NCBI RefSeq assembly: GCF_003284975.1
Contig: NZ_QMEU01000009.1
Span: 28,524-92,523, forward strand
DNA: 64,000 nt
DNA from: Mycobacterium colombiense
Lineage (GTDB): Bacteria; Actinomycetota; Actinomycetes; Mycobacteriales; Mycobacteriaceae
Direction of reading: 5' to 3'
Numbering within the stretch: position 1 is the first letter of the stretch; each line of letters starts with the position of its first letter. The position numbers and the translations under genes are program-made. This document shows positions 32,699 through 41,667 of this stretch, piece by piece. The notes under the pieces are model-generated. The model was not told the DNA's origin and searched no databases. It saw nothing but the letters and a program-made list of their open reading frames with translations.

Positions 32699-35338
32699 TC
32701 AAGACGCGTCTCGGCTCATGAGACGGATGAGCTCGTCGCGATTGTTGATGCCCAGTTTGGTGAATAGACGGTACAAATGGCCCTCCACCGTGCGTACCGA
32801 GATCACCAACCGGTCGGCAATTTGCCGGTTGGACAGGCCGGCCGCGACCAGCAGCACGATCTGACGCTCCCGGCCGCTGAATGGCAGGGGCCGCGCTGCG
32901 GCCTCGAGCGCCGGGGTGCGCACACCGCACTGGCTGGCCAAGGCGTGTGCCCAGGTCGACGATTCGATCTCCTTCCGACGGTCGCCTCGGCAGGCATGTT
33001 CTCCGGCCGCCTGAGCCGATGCGTCGGCGGCAAACGCCAACGCGCCGAGGTCAGCGAACTGATGCGCCGCGGCATCGAGGAGATCGCCGTCGTGTCGGGC
33101 GAGGCCGCGAGCATGGTCGGCGACCGCCCGCGCCGATGGAGTGTTCAACGTCTCGACAAGTTCCGCCACGCGCGCGGCCTGCGAACGATCGCCGAAGCGC
33201 ACAGCGGTATGGCGTGCCCGGATCTCCGCCACGTGCATCCCGGCCGCTCGTGCGATGTCGGCTGCCTGCAGCGCGTGTGTCTGGGCGGCCGCCGGGTCGC
33301 CGTCGGCCGCCCGCTCCCAGGCCCGGGCAAGCTCGAGCTCGGGCAAGAACACCGCAACGTGCGGTCCGTAGGCTTTCTCCGCACGCTGCAAGGCCGCCGC
33401 AGCCGCCGCAGTCTCCCCGCGTGCACCCTCGGCCTGCGCATGCAGCGCGGCCACCACAAGCAGCCAAGGCGACGGAAAGCCTTGGGACAGTGCGGAGATC
33501 GAGCGGTCGAGGGTGGCGCAGGCTGTCGGTAGCTCGCCGCGGGTGACCTGCACGAGCCCGAGCATCGCATCAACCATGGCCTCGGCCGCCGGGATGCCGA
33601 TCGCCATTGCGGCATAGCGCTTGTAGATCCGCTCGGCCGCGGGATAGTCACCGGCGGCAGTCGCGACCATGACCTCGGCAACTCCGATGGCGAACCGTTG
33701 CGATCCGGCTTTGCAGATTGCGGCCGCACGCAGCCCCGCCTCGGCTATTCTGCCGACTTCGGCAAACCGTCCGGCGGCCATCAACGCACCGCATGTCGCG
33801 ACCGCCGCCCACACGGTCGCCATAGGTGCGACATCGGACTCGCACAGCCCCGGTCCGAGTTCGATAGTCGTTTGAACGTCGCCGCAGAAGAAACCGATGG
33901 AAACCTCCAAGGCATTGATCAGATGTATACCCTGCTCGGACGCAACATGCTGTTTCACGTCGCTCAATACCCGCCGCGCAGTTTCCGCGTCACCGCACCC
34001 CCACGCCAAGTTTGCGGCTCGCAGACACCCCCACCGCGCGATCAACCCCTCATCGGCATCATCGACGTCGACGTCGAGCAGGATGGCTTCCGCTTCCTCG
34101 CCGCGTCCCTGCCAACTCACCGCCTCGGCGAGCACCAAAGCGGCCGGCAGGCCACCGCCGCGGTCGACGGCGAACCTCGCCAGCTCCTCGCCCAGCGCCA
34201 CATTCGACATCGCCAGCGCGTCGGCGGCCGCCTTGACGGCTATGCCCAGGTCGGGCTCCAGGTCGCTGCGCATCATGAACTGGGCCAATTGGATCCGGCC
34301 CCGCAGGTCGGGCAATTGCGAGCGTCGCCCCGCTGCCCGAAGATGCCGTCGCAGGGTCTTCACCAATAGACCATTGATCTGCCGCGAGCGCACCATCCCG
34401 GCGTGCCGGGTCGCCGCCTCACCGAGCATGGGATGATTCAGTTGCACCAGGGTGTGGGAGCCGTCGGTCACCAGCTGGATCAAACCACGGCGCTCCAGGT
34501 TTGCCATGGCATCGGCATCGCCGATTTCGCGCAGGATCTCCAGTTCGAGCAACTCGGCGGTGGCCAAGATCTCCACCACCTCCAGCTCCGCTGGACTCAG
34601 CGATTGCAACCGAAACTCCAACGCATCGTGAAGTTCACGGTCTGCGCGCAACGGGCCCCGAAGTTGCCAACCCTCCTCGGTGTGAACCAGCGCCCCGCTT
34701 TCTCGTCCAGCGGCCAAAAGACCACGTAGCAGCAACAGATTTCCGGCACTGCGCTCGAACAATTCATCAACCAATCCAGACTCGACCGGACCACCCAGAA
34801 CCGCACCCGCCAGGAGGGCGGTCTGCTCGCGCGTGAATGGATCGACGTGAATCGTCAGCAACAGCCGTTCTTTCAGCAACGCGGTCACCGCATCCGAGAC
34901 CGGCTCACCCGAGCGGATCGTCACGATCAACCGCGCACTGCGGCCGGCCGCGAGCTGATTGACCAAGGTGGCCGACAACGGGTCGAGCAACTGCGCGTCG
35001 TCGACGACCACCACCAGGTTCTTGTCCTGGCTCAAAGTGTTGTGCGCGGCGGCCAGCATGATCGCCGGTTCATGTCCCACGCCGAGACTCACCACCCGCG
35101 AAAACGCGCCGAGCGGGAGACCGCGGCCCGTTTCAGTGCCTAACGCGAAACGCACCGTACGGCCGGCCGACTCCACCGTCTTCGCCAGCATGCGGGCCAA
35201 CGTCGACTTGCCCACCCCGCTGTCGCCGACCAGCGCCACGCCCTGGAACTCGCCGTTGCTGAGCGCCGCAAGCGCACGCCGAAACTCGGCGTCGCGCCCC
35301 ACGATGGGCCATATCGGTTCATTCGGTCGTTGTGTCAC
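32699..35338 (-). CDS. Large ATP-binding LuxR-family (LAL, MalT-like) transcriptional regulator 1
   Basis: 879 residues from GTG at 35338 with GGGAGA before it. The N-terminal AAA/NB-ARC-like ATPase has Walker A GDSGVGKSTLARML near residue 40 and Walker B NLVVVVDDAQLLD. A helical, TPR-like middle follows. The C-terminus is a LuxR helix-turn-helix: SGRERQIVLLVAAGLSNR, then QIADRLVISVRTVEGHLYRL. It lies upstream of the thiamine-diphosphate enzyme gene on the same strand. Its own upstream region carries the GAGTGG pair found before the biosynthetic operons, which suggests auto-regulation and control of the cluster. It is strongly similar in every part to the LAL gene at 35701-38409, so the two are tandem duplicates. 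Confidence 0.93.
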   Translation of the reverse strand: MTQRPNEPIWPIVGRDAEFRRALAALSNGEFQGVALVGDSGVGKSTLARMLAKTVESAGRTVRFALGTETGRGLPLGAFSRVVSLGVGHEPAIMLAAAHNTLSQDKNLVVVVDDAQLLDPLSATLVNQLAAGRSARLIVTIRSGEPVSDAVTALLKERLLLTIHVDPFTREQTALLAGAVLGGPVESGLVDELFERSAGNLLLLRGLLAAGRESGALVHTEEGWQLRGPLRADRELHDALEFRLQSLSPAELEVVEILATAELLELEILREIGDADAMANLERRGLIQLVTDGSHTLVQLNHPMLGEAATRHAGMVRSRQINGLLVKTLRRHLRAAGRRSQLPDLRGRIQLAQFMMRSDLEPDLGIAVKAAADALAMSNVALGEELARFAVDRGGGLPAALVLAEAVSWQGRGEEAEAILLDVDVDDADEGLIARWGCLRAANLAWGCGDAETARRVLSDVKQHVASEQGIHLINALEVSIGFFCGDVQTTIELGPGLCESDVAPMATVWAAVATCGALMAAGRFAEVGRIAEAGLRAAAICKAGSQRFAIGVAEVMVATAAGDYPAAERIYKRYAAMAIGIPAAEAMVDAMLGLVQVTRGELPTACATLDRSISALSQGFPSPWLLVVAALHAQAEGARGETAAAAAALQRAEKAYGPHVAVFLPELELARAWERAADGDPAAAQTHALQAADIARAAGMHVAEIRARHTAVRFGDRSQAARVAELVETLNTPSARAVADHARGLARHDGDLLDAAAHQFADLGALAFAADASAQAAGEHACRGDRRKEIESSTWAHALASQCGVRTPALEAAARPLPFSGRERQIVLLVAAGLSNRQIADRLVISVRTVEGHLYRLFTKLGINNRDELIRLMSRDAS

Positions 35339-35700
35339 GATCTCCCACTCCCACCGAAAACTTCCGGCAAAGCCGACCAGTACCGGTGCGCTTGTCGCCT
35401 GCCGCTACATGAAGGCTGTATTCGCTACTGCGAGATAAAGCCTGAAGAAGTCAAGCGAAGCCGAGGTACGGCCCGCGCTGACCTCGACCGCCGGTCGCTC
35501 CCCGGGTGAAACCGTCTGTGCGGGACCGCATGTGTCGACTTCGTGGTCGACGTTCGCGACGGTGTGCTTGTCACGGCCTCTCATGAGCGGGAGCGTATGG
35601 CTCCCCAAGCAGGCATCATCGGAATCCACAGCTAAGTCGAGTGGTCCGTACCGAGAGATAGAGTGGCGGCCGCCGAACTTCATAGGTTTTCTATAAAGAG
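35339..35700. promoter_or_regulatory. 362-bp intergenic region with the promoter of LAL regulator 1
   Basis: No gene. It has CATGA-CGGGAGCGTATGG at 35582-35600, almost identical to 30164-30182 before mbtH, an inverted repeat GGGAGC-GTATG-GCTCCC at 35589-35605, and GAGTGG at 35639 and 35661 (22 bp apart). The distance from the CATGA box to ATAGAGTGG is 76 bp, against 74 bp before mbtH and 73 bp before the PKS. Confidence 0.7.
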
Positions 35701-38409
35701 TCAGCCGGTACGAGGGTGGTCACGGGTCCCGAAACCCGGGGACTCGTCGTCACGAAGTGACAACTCGCCTCGCGCGGACGGCTCCTTGCGGGTAAGACAG
35801 ATGAGTTGGTCGCGGTTTTTGATGCCGAGTTTGGTGAAAACCCGGTACAGGTGTCCCTCGACCGTGCGTACCGAGATGACCAGCTGGTCGGCGATCTGCC
35901 GGTTGGACAGACCGGCGGCCACTAGCATGACGATCTGGCGTTCACGGCCGCTGAACGGAAATGGGCGAGCCGACGCGTCGACCGACGGGGTGCGCAAACC
36001 GCATTGGCTGGCCAGCGCGTGTGCGCGGGTGGAGGAGTCGAATCTCTTGGCGCGGTCGCCTCGGCGGGCGTGTTCGTCGGCCGCCTGAGCGGACGCGTCG
36101 GCGGCGAAGGCCAACGCGCCCAGGTCAGCGAACTGATGTGCCGCGGCATCGAGCAGATCGCCGTCGTGCCGCGCCAGACCGCGGGCATGGGCGGCAACCG
36201 CCTCGGTGAACGCGGTGTTCAGCATGCGAGCGAGCTGCTCAAGCCGCGCGGCTTGCGAACGATCGCCGAAACGCACGGCGGCATGGCGCGCCTGTAGTTC
36301 GACCGCGTGCATCCCGGCCAGTCGCGCATTTTGCGCCGCGCGCAGCGCGTGTGTCTGGGCCGCCGTAGTGTCGCCGGCGGACACCCGCTCCCAGGCCCGG
36401 GCAAGCTCGAGTTCGGGCAAGAACACCGCGACATGCGGTCCGTAGGCTTTCTCCGCCAGGCGAAGCGCCGCCGCAGCCGCGGCGTTGTCCCTCCGCGCGC
36501 CCTCGGCCTGGGCATGGCGCGCGGCCACCAGGACCAACCACGGCGACGGAAAACCCTCAGCGATCACCGCCTCCGATTTGACGAACGCGGTGCACGCCGA
36601 CACGAGTTCCCCGCGCGCGAGGTGCACCAGTCCCAGCATCGCTTCCACAATGGCCTCCGCTTCGAAAAAACCCGTAGCCATCGCGGCGTAACGCTTGTAG
36701 GTGCGCTCGGCCGTGCGATCGTTGCCGAGGGCGGTCGCGGCCATGACCTCGGTCATTCCGATGTTGAACTGATGCGGCCCCAGCCCGCACAGCGCGGCCG
36801 CACTGAGCCCGACGCCCGCCAGGCGGCTTACGTCCGAAAATCGCCCGGCCACCGCGAGGGCGCCGCACGTAGGGAACGCGGCCCACACGGTCACAATCGG
36901 TAGTGCATCGGACGCACAGAAGGCCGGCCCCAGCGCAATGGTCGTCTCGATGTCGCCACGGAAGAATCCCATGGACACCTCCAGCGCGTTGATCAGCTGG
37001 ATTCCGGCCTCGGCTGCGACCCGCTTTTTCACGTCATCGAGTGCCCGGACCGCGGCTTCGACGTCTGCACAGCCCCAGTACAGGTTGGCAGCGCGCAGAC
37101 AACCCCACCGCGCGATCAACCATTCGTCGCCGTCATCGGGTTCGGCGTCGACAAGCACGCAATCGGCCTCTTCGCCGCGACCCTGCCAACTCACCGCCTC
37201 GGCGAGCACCAAAGCGGCCGCCAGGCCACCACCACGATCGACCGCGAACCTCGCCAACTCCTCGCCCAGCACGACATTCGACATCGCCAACGCCTCCGCC
37301 GCAGCCTCGATGATCACTTTGAGGTCGGGCTCCAGGTCGCTTCGCATCATGAACTGGGCCAACCGGATTCGGCCCTGTAGGCCGGGCAACTTCAGCAATC
37401 GGCCGCCCGCCCGCTCGTGCTTTTGAAGGGCCCGCGCCAATTTGCCGTTGACTTGTCGCGAGCGCACCATCCCGGCGTGCCGGGTCGCCGCCTCACCGAG
37501 CATGGGGTGATTCAACTGCGCCACCGCGTGCGACCCGTCGTCGACCAACTGGATCAGACCACGGCGCTCCAGACTTGCCACCGCCTCCGCATCGCAGATG
37601 TCGCGCAGAATCTCCCACTTGAGCCGCTCGGCAATGGCCAAAATCTCCACCACCTCCAACTCCGATGGAGTCAGCGATTGCAGCAGAAAATCCAAAGCAT
37701 CATCAAGTTCACGATCCGCACGCAACGGTCCTCGAAGTCGCCAGACATCTTCAGCGCGTACCAGCGCTCCGCTTTCCCGCCCCGCGGTCAAAAAACCGCG
37801 CAGCAGCAACGGATTTCCCGCACTGCGCTCGAACAACTCGTCAACCAGCACAGACTCGACCTGACCACCCAGAACCGCACGCGCCAGTAAGGCGGTCTGC
37901 TCGCGGGTGAACGGATCGACGTGAATCGTTAGCAGCATGCGCTCTTTCAGCAAGGCGGTCACCGCATCCAGCACCGGCTCGCCCGACCGGATCGTCACGA
38001 TCAACCGCGCACTGCGGCCGGCCACCAGTTGATTGATCAACGTGGCCGACAAAGGATCGAGCAAGTGGGCGTCGTCCACGACCACCACCAGATTCTTGTC
38101 CTGGCTCAAAGTGTTGTGCGCGGCGGCCAGCATGATCGCCGGTTCATGTGTTGCTCCGAGGCTCACCGCGCGAGAAAATGCGCCCAGCGGCACTGCGTAG
38201 CCCGTTTGGGTGCCCAACGCGAAACGCACCGTGCGGCCGGCCGACTCCACCGTCTTCGCCAAGACGCGCGCCAGCATCGACTTGCCCACCCCGCTGTCGC
38301 CGACCAACGCCACCCCGTGGAACTCCCCGTGGCCGAGCGCCCCGAGCGACCGCCGCAACTCGACGTCGCGGCCCACCATGGGCCACGTCGACTTGACTTC
38401 CCCCGACAC
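35701..38409 (-). CDS. Large ATP-binding LuxR-family (LAL, MalT-like) transcriptional regulator 2
   Basis: 902 residues from GTG at 38409. Walker A is GDSGVGKSMLARVL and Walker B NLVVVVDDAHLLD; the C-terminal LuxR helix-turn-helix reads SGRERQIVMLVAAGLSNR followed by QIADQLVISVRTVEGHLYRV. It aligns with the neighbouring LAL protein over the whole length, with a C-terminal tail of about 25 residues that is unique (RKEPSARGELSLRDDESPGF). Unlike its paralogue it has no GAGTGG element upstream. A 7-bp perfect stem with a GTTG loop lies 21 bp before its start. The ligand sensed by either protein is unknown. Confidence 0.93.
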   Translation of the reverse strand: MSGEVKSTWPMVGRDVELRRSLGALGHGEFHGVALVGDSGVGKSMLARVLAKTVESAGRTVRFALGTQTGYAVPLGAFSRAVSLGATHEPAIMLAAAHNTLSQDKNLVVVVDDAHLLDPLSATLINQLVAGRSARLIVTIRSGEPVLDAVTALLKERMLLTIHVDPFTREQTALLARAVLGGQVESVLVDELFERSAGNPLLLRGFLTAGRESGALVRAEDVWRLRGPLRADRELDDALDFLLQSLTPSELEVVEILAIAERLKWEILRDICDAEAVASLERRGLIQLVDDGSHAVAQLNHPMLGEAATRHAGMVRSRQVNGKLARALQKHERAGGRLLKLPGLQGRIRLAQFMMRSDLEPDLKVIIEAAAEALAMSNVVLGEELARFAVDRGGGLAAALVLAEAVSWQGRGEEADCVLVDAEPDDGDEWLIARWGCLRAANLYWGCADVEAAVRALDDVKKRVAAEAGIQLINALEVSMGFFRGDIETTIALGPAFCASDALPIVTVWAAFPTCGALAVAGRFSDVSRLAGVGLSAAALCGLGPHQFNIGMTEVMAATALGNDRTAERTYKRYAAMATGFFEAEAIVEAMLGLVHLARGELVSACTAFVKSEAVIAEGFPSPWLVLVAARHAQAEGARRDNAAAAAALRLAEKAYGPHVAVFLPELELARAWERVSAGDTTAAQTHALRAAQNARLAGMHAVELQARHAAVRFGDRSQAARLEQLARMLNTAFTEAVAAHARGLARHDGDLLDAAAHQFADLGALAFAADASAQAADEHARRGDRAKRFDSSTRAHALASQCGLRTPSVDASARPFPFSGRERQIVMLVAAGLSNRQIADQLVISVRTVEGHLYRVFTKLGIKNRDQLICLTRKEPSARGELSLRDDESPGFGTRDHPRTG

Positions 38410-38429
38410 GGTGAAGCCTAGTCTTGTAG

Positions 38430-38447
38430 AGGGCGCGTTGGCGCCCT
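38430..38447 (-). promoter_or_regulatory. Perfect hairpin in the leader of LAL regulator 2
   Basis: AGGGCGC, loop GTTG, GCGCCCT. It lies 21 bp upstream of the GTG start of the LAL gene. It could be a protein-binding dyad or a leader hairpin. On the plus strand it is followed by AGCTTTTAGC, which is weak for a terminator. Confidence 0.4.
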
Positions 38448-39242
38448 AGCTTTTAGCAAAGCCGCGTTTGGCGAAAGCATGGCAGGCCCCTGTAAGCGTT
38501 CTCATTCTCGAATAGATAGACAAACCCAGGCGGCAGCGGGCGTGCGACACCAGGTGCGAATAAGTCACGAGTTCCCGGTCAACGCCGACGGTCTATCGCT
38601 GACGGCCACGCTGACCTACTTCTCGTACGCACCGGACTTCGCGTCTACCATGCGGCCCAGTATCTGCCAAATTTACCTCTATGTCGGACCTGAAAGCAAA
38701 TTGTTTTCACCCAAAGAGATTCGACGCTCATGTAAATAAATATGCGGGTTGTACAGGTGTTTCATAGTTTCGCACGGCGGTGACGAGGCATCCACAGCAA
38801 ACTCCTATAACTGTCCGTCCCCGTCGCAGGCCGCCGCCGGAGGCGGCACACGCACGCTTATCCACCCTCGATTGCAACGATGGCTAACACCGCCGACGAG
38901 AGCCGGCAGGTCCGGGAATTCGCGTCTCGATGGCGGCACCGGATGCGCGCGGGGCGCCTACTGCGCGACGTCTACAGCGGTACCTCACCCAGCGGTTCGA
39001 GTTCGCTACGCTTTCGCATGCCCGCACTCCTCCTGGCAAAAGCCTCTTTCCGTCGCTTAGCCACACCGAAGGTCGCGCCAACAGTGAACGGAGATCGTCA
39101 ACTATCCCGGGATTTTCTGCCCGAAATTGGACGCGGCCCACTGATGTTCGCCCCTCGCCGTCCACCAGCAAAGCCAGGCCCGCAAGCGCGGCGCCAGGCA
39201 CGTCGACCGCAATCTCCGGGTGAATACGCGCCTCAGCGAGGC

Positions 39243-39435
39243 GTACACAACAGTACACGATGCGGATTCAACCGTATGCTGTTGAAAATGTAAACCCGAA
39301 CGCCTAGGCCTGTGGGTAACCGATGGTGAAGCGCTTCACCGTCCTCAGATGCCGAGGTCGTCGCCCGTACAGCGAACATTCTTGGAAGTACACTCTCTGG
39401 GCCGTCACGCCAGGCGCGCTGTAACATGAGTACAC
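39243..39435 (+). promoter_or_regulatory. Candidate operators before the EspR-like operon: GTACAC repeats and a 16-bp palindrome
   Basis: GTACAC occurs at 39243, 39253, 39388 and 39430, the first two exactly 10 bp apart, with a variant GTACAG at 39367. Between them is the perfect palindrome GGTGAAGCGCTTCACC at 39325-39340. All lie within 225 bp of the TTG start. They are good candidates for binding by the regulator encoded just downstream. Confidence 0.5.
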
Positions 39436-39466
39436 ACCGCGAGAGATCTGATGAAACGAGAGTGCA

Positions 39467-39946
39467 TTGGCAGCCGATGGCGCCCCCGCCAAAGGGTCCG
39501 ACGACGGCGAGTTGGCGGCCCGCCTGAACAAGCTGTTCGAGCTCATGCGCAAGGCGGGCACGCCTCCGCTGTCTAACGCCGCGGCCGCCGCGGCGATCAC
39601 CGATAAAACCGGCGTCCCGATCAGCCCGGCTTACCTCTGGCAACTCAGAAGCGGCATAAAGACGAACCCCACTGTCGCGCACCTGAGGGCGATCGCTGAT
39701 TTCTTCGGGGTGCCGCCGTCATACCTGATCGATCGCGGCACCGACCCGGCGATCGACGCGCAACTGAATCTTCTGCAGGCACTGCGCGATAACGGCGTGC
39801 GCGACCTGGCGGCGCGCGCCTCGGGGCTGACCCCCCAGGCCCTCAACAGCCTGGCGGCGATCGTCGACCACCTCCGCGAGCTTGAACGGCTGCCCCCGAT
39901 TTCCTCCCAGAGAGATGACCAACCCGATGGCGGCCTCGAACGCTGA
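39467..39946 (+). CDS. EspR-like helix-turn-helix (XRE-type) regulator
   Basis: 159 residues from TTG at 39467, with GAAACGAGAG before it; no other in-frame start fits. The N-terminal HTH segment LAARLNKLFELMRKAG, then ISPAYLWQLRSGIKTNPTVA and LRAIADFFGVPPSYLID, closely follows EspR (Rv3849): ARLNRLF, SAPYLSQLRSGNRTNP, LANFFRI. The middle DNGVRDLAARASGLTPQALNSL matches the EspR dimerisation part; about 30 extra residues follow. EspR is a nucleoid-associated regulator of ESX-1 genes. This one is the first gene of an overlapping operon with a metalloprotease and a membrane protein, which suggests a local, probably auto-regulatory role. Confidence 0.88.
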   Translation: MAADGAPAKGSDDGELAARLNKLFELMRKAGTPPLSNAAAAAAITDKTGVPISPAYLWQLRSGIKTNPTVAHLRAIADFFGVPPSYLIDRGTDPAIDAQLNLLQALRDNGVRDLAARASGLTPQALNSLAAIVDHLRELERLPPISSQRDDQPDGGLER

Positions 39947-40427
39947 CATACTCGCGCTGACGCGTGAGCTGCCGATCCCGGTGCCCTGGGACCGGAACGT
40001 TTTCATCGAGAACCTGGGCCAGATGCGCGGTCGGCCGATCAGGCTGGTCCCGACGGACACCGCGGCGCTGGCGGACAGCCCCTGCGGAATCTGGTTGGCC
40101 TGCGACGACGAAGACCTGATTTTGCACGAGGCCGGCACCACCGACTACCACATCGACCAGATCGTGGGCCACGAGATCGGACACATCTTGCTGGGCCACG
40201 GCCGAAGTGGCGGTCACAGCTTCGAAGAGGCACCGGAATACAAGGTGTGCCGGCAAGCCTTGCCCGACATCGATCCCGCCACGGTGCGCGCGATATTGGG
40301 ACGCGGCGACTACGCCAGTGATCAGGAGCGCGACGCCGAGATGTTCGCTTCCCTGTTACTGATCGCCGCCGCGGAGGCCGCCGAACGTCGCTCGATGATG
40401 CGCAGCGCCTTCTTTCATCGCCAATGA
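39915..40427 (+). CDS. ImmA/IrrE-type metallo-endopeptidase
   Basis: 170 residues from ATG at 39915 (CAGAGAG before it); ATG at 39930 is an alternative. It overlaps the regulator gene by 32 bp. The zinc motif is HEIGH in DQIVGHEIGHILLGHGR (residues about 85-98), with acidic residues in the following helix (SDQERDAEMFASLLL) typical of the third ligand. ImmA/IrrE proteases cleave or disable partner HTH repressors, as with ImmR in ICEBs1 and DdrO in Deinococcus. The HTH gene next door is the natural candidate partner; cleavage itself is inference. Confidence 0.88.
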   Translation: MTNPMAASNADILALTRELPIPVPWDRNVFIENLGQMRGRPIRLVPTDTAALADSPCGIWLACDDEDLILHEAGTTDYHIDQIVGHEIGHILLGHGRSGGHSFEEAPEYKVCRQALPDIDPATVRAILGRGDYASDQERDAEMFASLLLIAAAEAAERRSMMRSAFFHRQ

Positions 40428-41650
40428 CGTCAACAATCCCGGGTATCGTCGCGTGGCCCGTGATCGCGATCATGGCGATCCTTCTTGCGGCGCGGTTCCG
40501 GTGGTGCAGGGCCAACCTGTATCAGACCTACTTCAACAATGTGATGGCGTGGCTGCTGCTGGCGCAGCTGCTGCGCGAGCGCCGAGTCGAAGCGATGTTG
40601 TCCAGCAGCGCCCTCATGAACGTGACAACCGCCCAGCAATTATCCTGCGTTGCAATGATTTTGGCGTGCGGTGAATTCATCGGTTTCACCATGCTGTGGA
40701 ACCGGATCTCCCCGGAGGTAACGCGTCGCAGTCACCGCTATTATCGCCTGGCCGCCGTCGTGCTGGCCGCGGCCTTCCTGGTCGCTGGCACCCGGGCTCG
40801 CGTCGCGGGCCAGCCATTCGAGGTGTCCGGCGGCTGGGATGCGGTGTTGGCGTTGAGCCTTTACCTGACCATCATCGTCATCTTGGTGGCGCGGTTGCTG
40901 TGGATGTTCGGCTCGGAGTTGCTGAGAGCCACCGACACCCGCGAATTGGTGCTCGCCGCCGCCGGGGTACTCGCGGTTGCCCTGACGGCCGCGGCCTGCC
41001 TGGAGGCGCTGGTGCTGGCGGTGAGCGATCAGCTCGGCTGGAGCAACACCGTGGCATTCCGGCTGCGGGTGCACGGATTCGAATTCCTCTGGATGGCCGT
41101 CATCGTCTATCTCTTCGGCGCGGTTCCGCTCACCGTGCGCCTGCATTCGTACCTCGGACTCGACCGCGTCAGCCGAACCTGGCGAGGTCTGCAGCCGCTG
41201 CGGCTCAGCATGACAGCTGTGGTCCCGGAAAGCAGTTTCAACCTCGAACACGACGACCCCGAGCAGGACGGCCGGCGGTTTCAAAAGACGACGCTGCAGC
41301 TGCACCAGACGGTCATCGAAATCCGCGATGCGATCCTGCAGCTGCGCCACTATGTCCGTGCCACCGATCCAGACGAGCTGGCCCAATTCTTCCAGACATA
41401 CTCCGTGCCTGCCGACGAACGCGATTCCGCGACAAACGCTTTCGAGCTGGCGCACGCCGCCAAGGCCAAGGCCGCGGGAGACCGACCCGAACCACCCGAC
41501 CAAGCCGTGGTGGTCAATTCCCGGTCGACGAGCCTCTACGAGGAAGCGGCCGATCTGTCGGCTCTGGCGAAATGGTGGACGGCGGCCTTGGCGGCGACCG
41601 AGCAGGTCATTCCCGAGGGACCCAAGATGGGAAGCGGCCTGCCGGCGTGA
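40424..41650 (+). CDS. Seven-helix membrane protein, MAB_1171c (DUF6545-like) family
   Basis: 408 residues; ATG at 40424 overlaps the protease stop by 4 bp (ATGA). The first 240 residues hold about seven transmembrane helices, for example IPGIVAWPVIAIMAILLAA, LSCVAMILACGEFIGFTM and GFEFLWMAVIVYLFGAVPL. The C-terminal 165 residues are soluble, with a helical stretch TTLQLHQTVIEIRDAILQLR. The layout resembles the MAB_1171c-type family of actinobacterial proteins found beside HTH and ImmA/IrrE genes; I name the family from memory. The function is unknown: a sensor or transporter is possible. It converges on mshC with 17 bp between the stops. Confidence 0.8.
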   Translation: MTSTIPGIVAWPVIAIMAILLAARFRWCRANLYQTYFNNVMAWLLLAQLLRERRVEAMLSSSALMNVTTAQQLSCVAMILACGEFIGFTMLWNRISPEVTRRSHRYYRLAAVVLAAAFLVAGTRARVAGQPFEVSGGWDAVLALSLYLTIIVILVARLLWMFGSELLRATDTRELVLAAAGVLAVALTAAACLEALVLAVSDQLGWSNTVAFRLRVHGFEFLWMAVIVYLFGAVPLTVRLHSYLGLDRVSRTWRGLQPLRLSMTAVVPESSFNLEHDDPEQDGRRFQKTTLQLHQTVIEIRDAILQLRHYVRATDPDELAQFFQTYSVPADERDSATNAFELAHAAKAKAAGDRPEPPDQAVVVNSRSTSLYEEAADLSALAKWWTAALAATEQVIPEGPKMGSGLPA

Positions 41651-41667
41651 CCGAGCGCATGCTCTCG

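Larger units (their letters stand above)
38410..39466. other. 1.06-kb region without a convincing gene, between LAL 2 and the EspR-like gene
   Basis: The two flanking genes diverge, so both promoters must lie here. It contains the hairpin at 38430-38447, a low-GC stretch at 38500-38760, and in its right part the GTACAC hexamers and the palindrome described separately. A minus-strand frame at 38884-39258 has a first half with protein-like composition (ARIHPEIAVDVPGAALAG) but no recognisable family and a poor second half; it may be a gene remnant. Confidence 0.5.

Noticed and set aside
32298..32930. N-terminal extension of the thiamine-diphosphate enzyme to 32930
   Set aside because: The extension has no family features, runs into the LAL gene, and the ATG at 32297 has a good ribosome site and begins at the expected point of the fold.
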